NCBI RefSeq assembly: GCF_018734325.1
Contig: NZ_CP073754.1
Location: forward strand, 1,798,001 to 1,862,000
Direction of reading: 5' to 3'
Source: Methylomonas paludis
GTDB taxonomy: Bacteria; Pseudomonadota; Gammaproteobacteria; Methylococcales; Methylomonadaceae
Length of the DNA stretch: 64,000 bases
Shown: positions 35,293-43,212 of the stretch, one piece after another
Layout: every line of letters begins with the position of its first letter
How positions within the stretch are numbered: the first letter of the stretch is position 1
The notes under the pieces: generated by a model
The model's input: only the letters and a program-made list of their open reading frames with translations
Told to the model about the DNA's origin: nothing
Database searches by the model: none
Made by a program: the position numbers and the translations under genes

Positions 35293-35330
35293 GATCCTCG
35301 ATTTCACTGGGTTGCATCGAGACTACGGGG
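35293..35330. repeat. Degenerate REP-like hairpin
   Basis: CCTCGATTTCACTGGG followed by an ATCGAGAC arm, one change from the usual ATCGAGGC. It sits in the 200-bp gap between the 34813 gene and the VIT1-like gene, which otherwise holds nothing recognised. Confidence 0.5.
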
Positions 35331-35381
35331 TTTGGTTTTTAAAATAATTTAACCTGACCCCATTTTTTTGTAGGTGGCGGT

Positions 35382-36068
35382 TTAGCTGAAATTTGTCAGC
35401 AACCGCCCTACGCCGGCGGTTACCGCCATCGCTATTATCCCCCAAAACATGACTCGTCCGGCACCACGCAGTTGATTGGCCTTACCCAAATAGGCCGACA
35501 GTAAGCCCAATAAACCTAAAAACAGCAGTGATGACCCGGCTAAGCAGGGAATCAGGTGTACTGGTGGCGCTATTGCGCTTACTGTGAGTGGTAAGGCTGC
35601 CCCTAAGGCAAAGCTGGCGGCGGATGCCAGCGCGGCCTGTACCGGACGTGCGCGCAGCACTGTGGAGATACCCAGTTCGTCTCTGGCATGAGCCGCCAGG
35701 GCGTTATGGCGCATTAACTGCCCGGCCACTTGTGCCGCCAGTTTAGGGCTTATTCCACGTCGAACATAGATGGCGGCCAGTTCGCGCTGTTCTGCGGCAG
35801 GATGCTGCTGCAGTTCGGTGCGTTCGCGGTTGAGATCGGCCTGTTCTATATCGGCCTGGGAATGCACCGAGACATATTCACCAGCGGCCATGGACATGGA
35901 TCCTGCCACCAATCCGGCAATGCCGGTCAGCATGATATGGTCTTGACCGGCGCTGGATACTCCGATCAACAGACTGGCGGTAGAGATCAACCCGTCGTTA
36001 GCGCCTAATACCGCGGCCCGCAGCCAGCCGGTACGGTTGATCCGATGCTTTTCCAGGCGGACTGTCAT
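35382..36068 (-). CDS. VIT1/CCC1-family metal transporter
   Basis: 228 residues from the ATG at 36068. The family signature GWLRAAVLGANDGLISTASL and GLVAGSMSMAAGEYVSVHSQ, with the metal-binding region ADIEQADLNRERTEL, and three C-terminal membrane helices identify a Fe2+/Mn2+ transporter of the vacuolar iron transporter type. It lies 41 bp downstream of a three-BON-domain gene on the same strand and is probably in its operon. In bacteria the family has been linked to iron or manganese handling; the ion here is not known. Confidence 0.88.
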   Translation of the reverse strand: MTVRLEKHRINRTGWLRAAVLGANDGLISTASLLIGVSSAGQDHIMLTGIAGLVAGSMSMAAGEYVSVHSQADIEQADLNRERTELQQHPAAEQRELAAIYVRRGISPKLAAQVAGQLMRHNALAAHARDELGISTVLRARPVQAALASAASFALGAALPLTVSAIAPPVHLIPCLAGSSLLFLGLLGLLSAYLGKANQLRGAGRVMFWGIIAMAVTAGVGRLLTNFS

Positions 36069-36109
36069 GCCGCCATTATCTGTATGGCATGGCGCATTTT
36101 CCTTATGGC

Positions 36110-36760
36110 TTATTCTATGGTCATATTGTTTTTTACATGCAATACGCCAGGTGCGCACCAGGCCGAATGGCTGGCCAAATCGCGCTCATAGGAACTATGC
36201 ACAACTCCGCCCAGGGTGACTTCCGAGCCGGATATGTCTACTTTGATATCGCGGGCGTCGTTTCTGGCCCGGCGTTTTAAAGCATCTTCGATATCGGCTT
36301 TGATTAATGTGACCGAGATGCGGGGTTTGAGGTGGATATCATCACTGACGCCTTTGACACCCATCAGATAGCGCACTGCGTCGACGGCGGCACGTTTTTG
36401 ATATTCCCAATCCACCTCACCGGATAAGGTAATCCAGCCGTCCTCTACCATGACTTTAAGCGTGGTTTTGGGTAAATCCGTGGTCCACAGCAATACGTTT
36501 TCTACTGTCCGGGCAATATCGGCATCACTGCGGTTGTTAAATCCAGACAGTTTTACTGCAATTTCTACGGCCAGGCCTTGGACACCATAGACACGCTGAG
36601 CGGCATGCTCTGCATTACATTTTTCGGCATAACTGCCCACATATCCACTTAAAGTGACAATTCCGTCTTTAACCTCGACGCCGATATCAGTTGGATTTAC
36701 GGATGGCTCCCAGTTTAATTCGGCAATAACATCTTTTTGTATTTCTAAATCAGTTTTCAT
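36110..36760 (-). CDS. Protein with three BON domains
   Basis: 216 residues without a clear signal peptide. Three BON domains in a row are seen by their repeated core: GVEVKDGIVTLSGYVGSYAE (about 27-46), KVMVEDGWITLSGEVDWEYQ (about 102-121) and KVDISGSEVTLGGVVHSSYE (about 173-192). BON domains bind phospholipid surfaces or ligands and occur in osmotically induced proteins such as OsmY. It is upstream of the VIT1-like gene. The promoter region has been cut by an IS4-type insertion about 100 bp upstream, so expression may have changed. Confidence 0.88.
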   Translation of the reverse strand: MKTDLEIQKDVIAELNWEPSVNPTDIGVEVKDGIVTLSGYVGSYAEKCNAEHAAQRVYGVQGLAVEIAVKLSGFNNRSDADIARTVENVLLWTTDLPKTTLKVMVEDGWITLSGEVDWEYQKRAAVDAVRYLMGVKGVSDDIHLKPRISVTLIKADIEDALKRRARNDARDIKVDISGSEVTLGGVVHSSYERDLASHSAWCAPGVLHVKNNMTIE

Positions 36761-36787
36761 AGTAGTTTTCCATTTGATTATTTAAAA

Positions 36788-36822
36788 CTAAAAAAAAGCC
36801 TTTCCTATTTTTGAAAAGGCTT
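36788..36822 (-). terminator. Rho-independent terminator (minus strand)
   Basis: On the minus strand AAGCCTTT (36822-36815) and AAAGGCTT (36803-36796) form an 8-bp stem, followed by a run of seven or more T. It lies about 28 bp upstream of the BON gene, so it would end transcripts coming from the direction of the IS element or act as a leader attenuator. Confidence 0.6.
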
Positions 36823-36861
36823 ACACTAACCGAGAGGTTTATTGTTTTTAAAACGCTCGAC

Positions 36862-38120
36862 CTCTGTACACGACAAAACGCGCCACTTAAATTCTGAGGG
36901 TTATTTTCCCAGACCGACTTCGGTCATAATCGATCATAGTCGGCGGACATAAAAACAAAATCCAGAATCGAAGCATCTCATCAGCCGATTTAACCGTTTT
37001 CAACAAAAAGTTATTCAGCTCGTCTAGCCCATAACGAAACAAGCTACATTCCGGGCGACCGTGTTGTTTGATGGTTAACGGCTTAACGGCTCGATGTTTC
37101 CATTCCCCGACTTTATGGGCCCAGCAAAAAGCAATGGCTTGGAGCGCCATGACTTTCTTAATCCGATAATACCGGGTCAGCCGGGTCTCTTCTAAATGGA
37201 AGCCGCGCCCTTTCAAGCATTGGAACAGGTTTTCAATTTGCCAGCGCTGGCCGTAAACTTGAATCGCCTGAGCCAAGCGCTGGTTACTGGCCAACACTAA
37301 TAGCTCGTTGGTCTCTAATTTTAAGGCGTTCAACCAAACCCACTGATCGCCAATGCGCTGTCTTTTCCTCAGTACGCGCTGCTCGCCCGCCTTTAAATCC
37401 CGGAATAGGGCTTGAACGGGCTTTCCGGCGTGGCGGCGATTGGTCAGTAACTGATTGTCTTTCATCCGAATCAAATACGGAATGGTATGGTCTGTTAACC
37501 ATTGCCACCACTGATCGCCAATAAACTCCCGGTCAGCCAATACGCCTTGAATGCCATGCCGACCAAACTGCCGGATGAAGCGTTGCAATAAGGCGATTCG
37601 TTCACGCTGATTGGAGTTACCCTGCTTATTCAACACCAACCAGTACACCGGCACCGCCATGCCTTTATAAGCAATCGCCAGGGTGAGGATATTCAGATTG
37701 GCCTTTCCCCATTTCCAGTTAGTGCGATCCAGAGTCAAATAATACGACTGGCCCTTAAAATCAAACAACTGCATGATCAGATGCGCCACGGCGTCATAAT
37801 CAAAAACAACGGTTTGAAAAAAACGCTGAAGCCGCCTGTACCGGGACTTTAAGGTCGCCTGTCCACCAAAATTCACCGCTAATTGCGTTAAATTCATGTG
37901 CCTGGATTGGATTAACGCCAGTAACAGACCGATAAAACAATCTAAACGGCGCTTGCTCCAAGACACATGGTCTTTTAAAATCGCTCTAAGCCCATCGTTT
38001 AAGTCCATGTTCACCCCCTTTTTTACTCATTAGAGAGTGAAACAGATTTGCGATGGGCTTTCAAGTCATAAGCTTAGATCATCTTCTTTAGCCGGTTTTT
38101 AGGTTTTGTCGTGTACAGAG
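36862..38120 (-). mobile_element. Complete IS4-type insertion sequence, 1259 bp
   Basis: Perfect 18-bp terminal inverted repeats: CTCTGTACACGACAAAAC at 36862-36879 and its complement at 38103-38120. A 9-bp direct repeat, ACGCTCGAC, flanks it at 36853-36861 and 38121-38129, the expected target duplication. One transposase gene fills it. The intact ends and target copies indicate recent insertion. Confidence 0.92.
36887..38014 (-). CDS. IS4-family transposase
   Basis: 375 residues. DDE catalytic residues are placed by YLTLDRTNWKWGKANLN (first Asp), GIQGVLADREFIGDQWWQWL (second Asp) and the Y-R-E-K block YGQRWQIENLFQCLKGRGFH (Glu), the hallmark of the IS4 family. The length is typical and the frame is intact, so the enzyme may be active. 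It is not likely to mobilise the 277-bp element, which has different ends and no 9-bp target duplication. Confidence 0.92.
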   Translation of the reverse strand: MNMDLNDGLRAILKDHVSWSKRRLDCFIGLLLALIQSRHMNLTQLAVNFGGQATLKSRYRRLQRFFQTVVFDYDAVAHLIMQLFDFKGQSYYLTLDRTNWKWGKANLNILTLAIAYKGMAVPVYWLVLNKQGNSNQRERIALLQRFIRQFGRHGIQGVLADREFIGDQWWQWLTDHTIPYLIRMKDNQLLTNRRHAGKPVQALFRDLKAGEQRVLRKRQRIGDQWVWLNALKLETNELLVLASNQRLAQAIQVYGQRWQIENLFQCLKGRGFHLEETRLTRYYRIKKVMALQAIAFCWAHKVGEWKHRAVKPLTIKQHGRPECSLFRYGLDELNNFLLKTVKSADEMLRFWILFLCPPTMIDYDRSRSGKITLRI

Positions 38121-38204
38121 ACGCTCGACTATGCAGTACATCTGGTAACACGGCAGAATTTATAATATATAGTTTAAATTATTGAACTAAACTCTTCAGC
38201 CGGA

Positions 38205-38733
38205 TTATTTTTGGCAATTATGCGTTTTGGCATAACCTTTACAGGTTTCAGCTTCATGTTCATTAGCTTGTACAGAGTGACCCTGGGCAATATGGGCATG
38301 ATGTGCTGCACCTTTATGGTCATCACTGGCATGCAGTTTGGCTGCTTCGGTGTGATGTTTGGCTGCTTGCACATGCTGTTCGGCAGCTTGTTCATGATGT
38401 TCCTGTTGTTGAACTTTACCGGCTTGTTCTTTTATCAGTGAGTCGCTATTTTTGCGAAAGCTTGTTTAGGGGCATCCCAGCCCCAACAAGCGGCAAAAAT
38501 TACGCGACCGCTAATGCCTCCGGCGGCCCCGATTCGTCCTCCTCACCTCGTTCCGACCCAACAAGGGGATCGGAACTTCGGCTCCAAGTGACTTGACGGC
38601 GTTTCGCGATGCCTTGCAGGTTTTCTCCGCTTCGCTTCGAAAACCCGCCCGGCGCTACGCCTATCGGGGACTAAAAATCTTCGCTCCACTTACGTTCCGC
38701 TTCCAAGATTTTCAGCGATTGTGGTTGTGACAT
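38205..38733 (-). pseudogene. Small His/Ala-rich protein gene split by the 277-bp element
   Basis: From the ATG at 38733 (GGAAATAAA ribosome site) the frame reads MSQPQS and is then broken by the element at 38435-38715. On the other side the frame continues IKEQAGKVQQQEHHEQAAEQ, HVQAAKHHTEAAKLHAS, GAAHHAHIAQGHSVQANEH and ends ETCKGYAKTHNCQK. Excising exactly 277 bp restores an 83-residue protein in frame (MSQPQSL-IKEQ). The His-rich heptad pattern is typical of small stress- or metal-related proteins seen in Legionella and methylotrophs. An operator-like site is 91 bp upstream. Confidence 0.75.
38435..38715 (-). mobile_element. 277-bp structured element, copy 2
   Basis: TCAG at 38435-38438 and 38712-38715, net 277 bp, apparently identical to copies 1 and 4. 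It splits the His/Ala-rich gene, in the same orientation relative to the gene as copies 1 and 3. The gene-sense 5' flank is TCGCTGA. Confidence 0.88.
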
Positions 38734-38823
38734 TTTATTTCCAAAGTAAATTAACAAAATATTTATCCTGTGGGTTTGTTAACAACCCACTGTTAAATAC
38801 TAAAGGTTTAAATAAGCCATCAC

Positions 38824-38839
38824 TGTTCGTTGCCAAACA
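38824..38839. promoter_or_regulatory. Putative operator upstream of His/Ala-rich gene
   Basis: TGTTCG-TTGC-CAAACA, one mismatch to TGTNCG-N4-CGNACA, 91 bp before the ATG at 38733 (minus strand). Confidence 0.45.
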
Positions 38840-38847
38840 TAAAGCTG

Positions 38848-39228
38848 TTATTCTGGGTTTTCAGTTTGTTGATGGGAGCTAAAATAGTCGGTTATCAGTA
38901 TAATTAAAGGCAGGGCGGTATATATTCTATAGATGAATATCACTGCGCTTATTAGGCTATGCCCGCCTGAGGTTTTAGCTTCCGGGCTGGCTGCGCTATG
39001 CGGGTTGGCGCTGAATGGACAGCTGCGACTGAGTTCGCCCAGCACAAAGCCACAACCGGCTGTGAGTCCCAAGTTGATGGGTGTGATCAGGTGTTGCTTG
39101 CAACTAAACAGCCATCCATTAATCCCTATAGACAAATGCTGTTTTCGATTTAGCAGGCTGCGCTCGGCGTGGGCAATTTTGGCGTTTAATGATAGGGTTT
39201 TACTCCGGTACGGAGTCGGAAATGTCAT
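38848..39228 (-). CDS. YqjK-like small protein
   Basis: 126 residues, basic, with KIAHAERSLLNRKQHLSIGI and a hydrophobic stretch ITPINLGLTAGCGFVLGELS. It comes last in a run BON - DUF883 - YqjE-like - this gene, with its start overlapping the YqjE-like stop region (TAATG). In enterobacteria yqjD-yqjE-yqjK stand in the same order and yqjD is ribosome-associated in stationary phase. The sequence match to YqjK itself is not strong; the order carries the assignment. Confidence 0.6.
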   Translation of the reverse strand: MTFPTPYRSKTLSLNAKIAHAERSLLNRKQHLSIGINGWLFSCKQHLITPINLGLTAGCGFVLGELSRSCPFSANPHSAASPEAKTSGGHSLISAVIFIYRIYTALPLIILITDYFSSHQQTENPE

Positions 39229-39659
39229 TATGATTTTTTTGCTTTGCGCTGTGGTGTGGATTGGGGTTTAAGGCTGCGGCGAAGTGCCGGATAGCTTAGA
39301 TAATGACTTTTGCGTCGGATGATGACGATCAGGATGAGTGCCGCCAGCAGACTCAGGCCTGTTGTGAGTAAAATGGCGCTGCTTAAGGCAAGGCCATTTT
39401 CAAGTAATCCGGCCACCAGTGCCGCCATCAAACCAAACCATATACCATTGAGCATGATAGCCAGCATGATGCCGGCCACTAGCATGGTTATCAGACTGAG
39501 TCCGGCTCGCTGCGTTTCCAGGGCGGCGAGCCGAAAATGATCCAGACTGAGTTCGCGTAACTCCAACCATAAGGCTAAGGCTTTTGCCAACAGCTCGGTT
39601 TCGCTGGCCGCCTGAGGCGGTTCTGCTAATTTTTCCGGCTGCGGCTGGGCTGTATCCAC
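39228..39659 (-). CDS. YqjE/phage-holin-superfamily membrane protein
   Basis: 143 residues. A Gln/Glu-rich N-terminus is followed by LWLELRELSLDHFRLAALET, an amphipathic helix, and two membrane helices (LITMLVAGIMLAIMLNGIWF and LSSAILLTTGLSLLAALILI), then a basic tail. This is the layout of the YqjE/holin superfamily III group. It follows the DUF883 gene by 12 bp. Inner membrane; function not known. Confidence 0.75.
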   Translation of the reverse strand: MDTAQPQPEKLAEPPQAASETELLAKALALWLELRELSLDHFRLAALETQRAGLSLITMLVAGIMLAIMLNGIWFGLMAALVAGLLENGLALSSAILLTTGLSLLAALILIVIIRRKSHYLSYPALRRSLKPQSTPQRKAKKS

Positions 39660-39671
39660 AGGTATTATGGG

Positions 39672-39902
39672 TTAACGACTGGATAAAATACGGCTGAGCA
39701 AAAAACCGGTGGCTACTGCGATACCCAGCGCTGTGGCCGGATTGTCGCGAATGTAAACATGACAGTTTTTCAGCAGTCGTTGTTCGGCGTATTTAAGATG
39801 CGTGGTTTTATCATCCAGAGCATCTGCAGCCTGACTGGTGACTTTTGCCAGGGTATCTACCGCTTCATGAGCAAAATTTGAAGCTTTATCGATGGTTTCC
39901 AT
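39672..39902 (-). CDS. YqjD/ElaB-type DUF883 protein
   Basis: 76 residues: a helical N-part (KASNFAHEAVDTLAKVTSQA) and the C-terminal DUF883 signature YIRDNPATALGIAVATGFLL, which anchors the protein to the inner membrane. In E. coli the relatives YqjD and ElaB associate with ribosomes in stationary phase under RpoS. It precedes the YqjE-like gene and follows a BON lipoprotein gene by 14 bp. Confidence 0.85.
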   Translation of the reverse strand: METIDKASNFAHEAVDTLAKVTSQAADALDDKTTHLKYAEQRLLKNCHVYIRDNPATALGIAVATGFLLSRILSSR

Positions 39903-39916
39903 AATTTTTCCAGTTG

Positions 39917-40231
39917 TTATCTAAGGCGCATATCATTTTTCACTGATTTAACACCAGTGGTTTGCCGGGCGATTTCCACCGCTTTGCTGATATTGGCATT
40001 GGTGCTGACAAAACCGCTTAATTGCACGACGCCTTTGAAAGTTTCAACGTTGATTTGACCGGATTTCAGGTCGGGTTCGTCAAATAATTGGGCTTTAACT
40101 TTGGTGGTGATGACGCTGTCATCCACATATTCGCCGCTACCTTCTGATTTTGGCGATGATGCACAAGCTGTTACTGTTAATAAGGCTAAAGCCAAAGCAA
40201 AGGCGGGAAATACACTAAATATCTGTTTCAT
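39917..40231 (-). CDS. BON-domain lipoprotein
   Basis: 104 residues from the ATG at 40231, preceded by CCGGAG. The lipobox is LLTVTACASS, then one BON domain: VDDSVITTKVKAQLFDEPDL and INVETFKGVVQLSGFVSTNA. This is the small OsmY-like lipoprotein commonly found in stress operons, here heading the YqjD/E/K-like set. A site with one mismatch to the common operator is 100 bp upstream. Confidence 0.85.
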   Translation of the reverse strand: MKQIFSVFPAFALALALLTVTACASSPKSEGSGEYVDDSVITTKVKAQLFDEPDLKSGQINVETFKGVVQLSGFVSTNANISKAVEIARQTTGVKSVKNDMRLR

Positions 40232-40330
40232 AAAAAATCTCCGGTGATTAATAATCTTGATCAAGCTGATTGGGTCATGAATTTGCATCAAAACCTTGAC
40301 AGCACTCTAACAACAAGCATTGCCAGAGTC

Positions 40331-40346
40331 AGTACGCTATCGTACA
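40331..40346. promoter_or_regulatory. Putative operator upstream of BON-yqjD-yqjE-yqjK operon
   Basis: AGTACG-CTAT-CGTACA, one mismatch to TGTNCG-N4-CGNACA, 100 bp before the BON start at 40231 on the minus strand. It sits in the region divergent to ompA. Confidence 0.5.
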
Positions 40347-40443
40347 TAACGAAATATCAATGATATTTGGTCTGAAACTACCGGAATGATCTGGCTATGA
40401 CTATGGCCTGATCGGCCTTTTTTTCTGCTCAGCGCAGTGCTTA

Positions 40444-40459
40444 TGTGTGGTAGCGCACC
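40444..40459. promoter_or_regulatory. Putative operator upstream of ompA-like gene
   Basis: TGTGTG-GTAG-CGCACC, two mismatches to TGTNCG-N4-CGNACA, 123 bp before the ATG at 40582. Confidence 0.35.
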
Positions 40460-40581
40460 GATAAGGCGGCGATTTTGCAGTTAAGGTGGCAATTAGATTT
40501 GGTATAAAAAACCAATTCAAAAATTTAATCCGGCTCTGCTGAACTCCGTGCCCGCTGTTAATTGTCCTCAAGGAAAGAATT

Positions 40582-41607
40582 ATGCTGAAAAAAACTACTC
40601 TGACTATCGCTTCACTGATCGGCGTTAGCTGCTTACCTCAAGTTCAAGCGGCTGAACAAAGCCTGGATAATCGTTGGTATGTAGCCCCTTTTGCTTCTTA
40701 TGTACAAACCGGTGGTGACCGTAATGCTGATAACGGTTGGGGTGGCGGTCTGGGTATCGGTAAAATTATCGATCAACATTTCAATGTGGAACTAAAAGGG
40801 TTCTATGAAGGCTTCGGCGGCAAAAACGGCTCTTGGAGTCTGGCCGGCGGTACTGCTGATTTGCAATACTATTTTATGCGGGAAAAATTCTCGCCTTATG
40901 CGGTGGTTGCCGCCGGCGGTATGAATAGCTGTGTTGGGGGTAATTGCGGGGCTGGTGTGATTGGCGAAGCCGGTCTGGGTTTTACTTATGAGCTGGATGA
41001 CAATTTTCTGTTGCGGAGTGATGTCCGTTATCGGTACAACAATAATTTGAATAACCATGTGCAAACCGGCACTGATCAATTTAATGATATGACGGTTAAT
41101 GTGGGCTTTGTGATTCCGTTTGGTGAGAAACCCAAACAGGTTTCCAGAGCTGAAGTGCGCGTGCAACCGGCTCCGGCTCCGGTTTTGGCTACACCGGCAC
41201 CGGCTGTCGATCCGTGCCATGGCCGACATTACAAAAGCAGTCATGTTGATGCTAATGGCTGCCCGGTAAAAATTGTTCTGAAGGGTGAGCATTTTAAATA
41301 CGACTCTGCTGAATTGCAGCCTCCTGCAAAAGCAATTTTGGATAGTCTGGCCAAAGATCTGATTGCCGATCCGCAAAAAACTGAAGTTGAAGCAAAAGGT
41401 TATGCCAGCAGCGAAGGCGGCGCCAGCTATAATTTACGTTTGTCGGAACGCCGGGCCAAGTCTGTGGTTGAATATCTGAAAGCTAAAGGCGTGACCAATA
41501 AATTGATCGCCAAAGGCTTTGGTATCGCTGATCCGATTGGTGATAATAGTACCGAAGCAGGTAGAGTGGAAAACCGCCGCGTGGAATTGATTTGGATTGA
41601 ACAATAA
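40582..41607 (+). CDS. OmpA-family outer-membrane protein
   Basis: 341 residues. A Sec signal (SLIGVSCLPQVQAAEQ) leads into an eight-strand-type beta barrel (about 25-180, starting RWYVAPFASYVQTGGDRNAD), a Pro/Ala linker (QPAPAPVLATPAPAVDP) and a C-terminal OmpA peptidoglycan-binding domain (about 225-340, KGYASSEGGASYNLRLSERR and GVENRR-type ending AGRVENRRVELIW). It ties the outer membrane to the cell wall. A strong CAAGGAAAG ribosome site precedes the ATG. Surrounding BON and DUF883 genes suggest an envelope stress function. Confidence 0.92.
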   Translation: MLKKTTLTIASLIGVSCLPQVQAAEQSLDNRWYVAPFASYVQTGGDRNADNGWGGGLGIGKIIDQHFNVELKGFYEGFGGKNGSWSLAGGTADLQYYFMREKFSPYAVVAAGGMNSCVGGNCGAGVIGEAGLGFTYELDDNFLLRSDVRYRYNNNLNNHVQTGTDQFNDMTVNVGFVIPFGEKPKQVSRAEVRVQPAPAPVLATPAPAVDPCHGRHYKSSHVDANGCPVKIVLKGEHFKYDSAELQPPAKAILDSLAKDLIADPQKTEVEAKGYASSEGGASYNLRLSERRAKSVVEYLKAKGVTNKLIAKGFGIADPIGDNSTEAGRVENRRVELIWIEQ

Positions 41608-41622
41608 CATCCGCTATTGATG

Positions 41623-41717
41623 TATAAAGTTCTCCTTGCTGGGGAGCTTTATACAGCTTATTTTTATTCATCAGTTCCAGTAAATTTTCTAAAAGTGCCG
41701 CTTTTTTGCAACGGCAC
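41623..41717 (+). terminator. Two hairpins after ompA
   Basis: TATAAAG (41623-41629) with CTTTATA (41647-41653), and GTGCCG (41695-41700) with CGGCAC (41712-41717). The first is 16 bp after the stop codon and is followed by TTTTTATT about ten bases later. A probable terminator region. Confidence 0.55.
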
Positions 41718-41784
41718 CTTCATAGCGACGGCATTTTTAAACAGAACCGCTCGACTCAGCAGCCGACAGATGCCTCAAGCATTT

Positions 41785-41897
41785 CGCAGCCTATTCCAGT
41801 ACCAAATACTTAGCTTTCATTGATGCGCTGCACTCCGTTTAGCACATCCTACATCCTTTTGTTTTTTAAAGTAATACTTGGTCGATGCCTGGTTACA
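41785..41897. repeat. MITE-like repeat, degenerate
   Basis: Contains GATGCGCTGCACTCCGTTTA, one change from the shared core, and a right end GGTTACAA; the left terminal repeat is poorly kept. No gene was recognised between 41717 and 42068. Confidence 0.5.
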
Positions 41898-42068
41898 ATT
41901 TGTTAATCTCAAAGCTGTAGTCTGGCCCATCCTTTCTGCTGTTTGGCTTTAAATTCAAAGTGATTTAAGTCGGTTTGGATAAGCTGGTTTAATTTTTTAC
42001 GGGATCAATAGGTATAATGCTGGTTTGGGCTATACACTTGCCTCCCTATCAATCTGGAGTAAAACATT

Positions 42069-42962
42069 ATGGGATTAAGTAAATATCGTTCTATTTTTTC
42101 TGCCTCGACAGGCCAGGAAAGGATAGAGAATTTTGAAAATTACTGGACTTTTACCCAGCAACACGGGGGGCAGTTATTAGAAGCGGAACAGGACTTGGCG
42201 AAAAAGCGCGCCAGACTGCAGTATTTTAAAGATCATCCGGTTAGATTACGCAAGCCATTGGCTAACCCTGATGCTTTTTACCGCAATTATGTGACGATGA
42301 AAGATGATCCTAAGTCACTCGATCAGTTGACCTTAATGCTGACAGGTATTTACAAATTTGCCAGACATGAGTGGGTTGGCATCAAGGCGGCATGGGATGT
42401 GGTGCCTGATATGGCTAATTCACATAGTGTTGAAGATAAGATCAGCCGGGTGCATTTGGCTGAAGAGTTTTGTCATTGGCGGTTATTTGATGAGATGCTC
42501 AGAACCTGTGGACTGGATCAGGTTAAATGGGAGCCTTTGACCCCTGTTAAGGAATGGATTTATCAGCAGTTTCCGCGTTTGCCGGGCTTTTTGATGGATA
42601 CGCCGGCTTTTGTCACTGAATTGATGGGGGTGACGTATTATTTCCATTTGCATCGCTTATTTGATGATTTGCTGCATGATGAACCGGAAGTGCGTGATCG
42701 TTTAAAAGAGTTACTGGACGAAATTACCATAGACGAGATTGCCCATGTTGGGCAGCGCCGGAATTTTATTGGCCCCATCGGTATCTGGATATCACGACAA
42801 TTGGTTAAGCCTTTTTATACTCTATTTTTTAAGGATATTCCCGAAATTGGCTTGTTATTTGATATCAATAAAATGATAAAACACGGCGAAGCTTTTGATT
42901 TTAATGAAGTACCAGATTATATGGTAGCGCGAACCTGGATACCATCGTACTGCAAGGTATAG
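42069..42962 (+). CDS. Conserved protein, possible ferritin-like diiron fold
   Basis: 297 residues, soluble, mostly helical, preceded by a TGGAG site. No family was recognised with certainty. Two motifs look like a carboxylate-bridged metal site: HLAEEFCHWRLFDEM (E-E-x-x-H) and DEITIDEIAHVGQRRNF (E-x-x-x-x-E-x-x-H type), separated by about 100 residues as in ferritin-like or hydroxylase four-helix bundles. It is neither a known methane monooxygenase subunit nor a bacterioferritin. Monocistronic, between ompA and the ice-binding pseudogene. The diiron reading is inference. Confidence 0.6.
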   Translation: MGLSKYRSIFSASTGQERIENFENYWTFTQQHGGQLLEAEQDLAKKRARLQYFKDHPVRLRKPLANPDAFYRNYVTMKDDPKSLDQLTLMLTGIYKFARHEWVGIKAAWDVVPDMANSHSVEDKISRVHLAEEFCHWRLFDEMLRTCGLDQVKWEPLTPVKEWIYQQFPRLPGFLMDTPAFVTELMGVTYYFHLHRLFDDLLHDEPEVRDRLKELLDEITIDEIAHVGQRRNFIGPIGIWISRQLVKPFYTLFFKDIPEIGLLFDINKMIKHGEAFDFNEVPDYMVARTWIPSYCKV

Positions 42963-43120
42963 TCCTTGATCTACCAACCAGGATCGCCCCGAATATGCAG
43001 CGCTAAAGAAAAATAGTGATTATTTTCAGTCATAAGTACCAGCCGTAAGGTCTCTAAAGTGCCGGTTTTTTCCGCCGGCACGTCGCACATGATGCGGATA
43101 TGTTCGCAAGCATTCAGGTA

Positions 43121-43136
43121 TGTGCGATAGCAAACA
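43121..43136. promoter_or_regulatory. Putative operator upstream of ice-binding gene
   Basis: TGTGCG-ATAG-CAAACA, one mismatch to TGTNCG-N4-CGNACA, 77 bp before the ATG at 43213. A second left half-site (TGTTCG) is at about 43101. Confidence 0.45.
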
Positions 43137-43212
43137 GACATAACCATACTAATTCTATAGTCTTTTTGTGACATCAGCCCGTCGTTGATGCTTAACTTTA
43201 AGGTCTTATTCT

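Noticed and set aside
42971-43174. 67-codon ORF on the minus strand between the diiron-like and ice-binding genes
   Set aside because: It covers the operator and promoter region of the ice-binding gene, has a poor ribosome site, and no recognisable product; possible but not supported.
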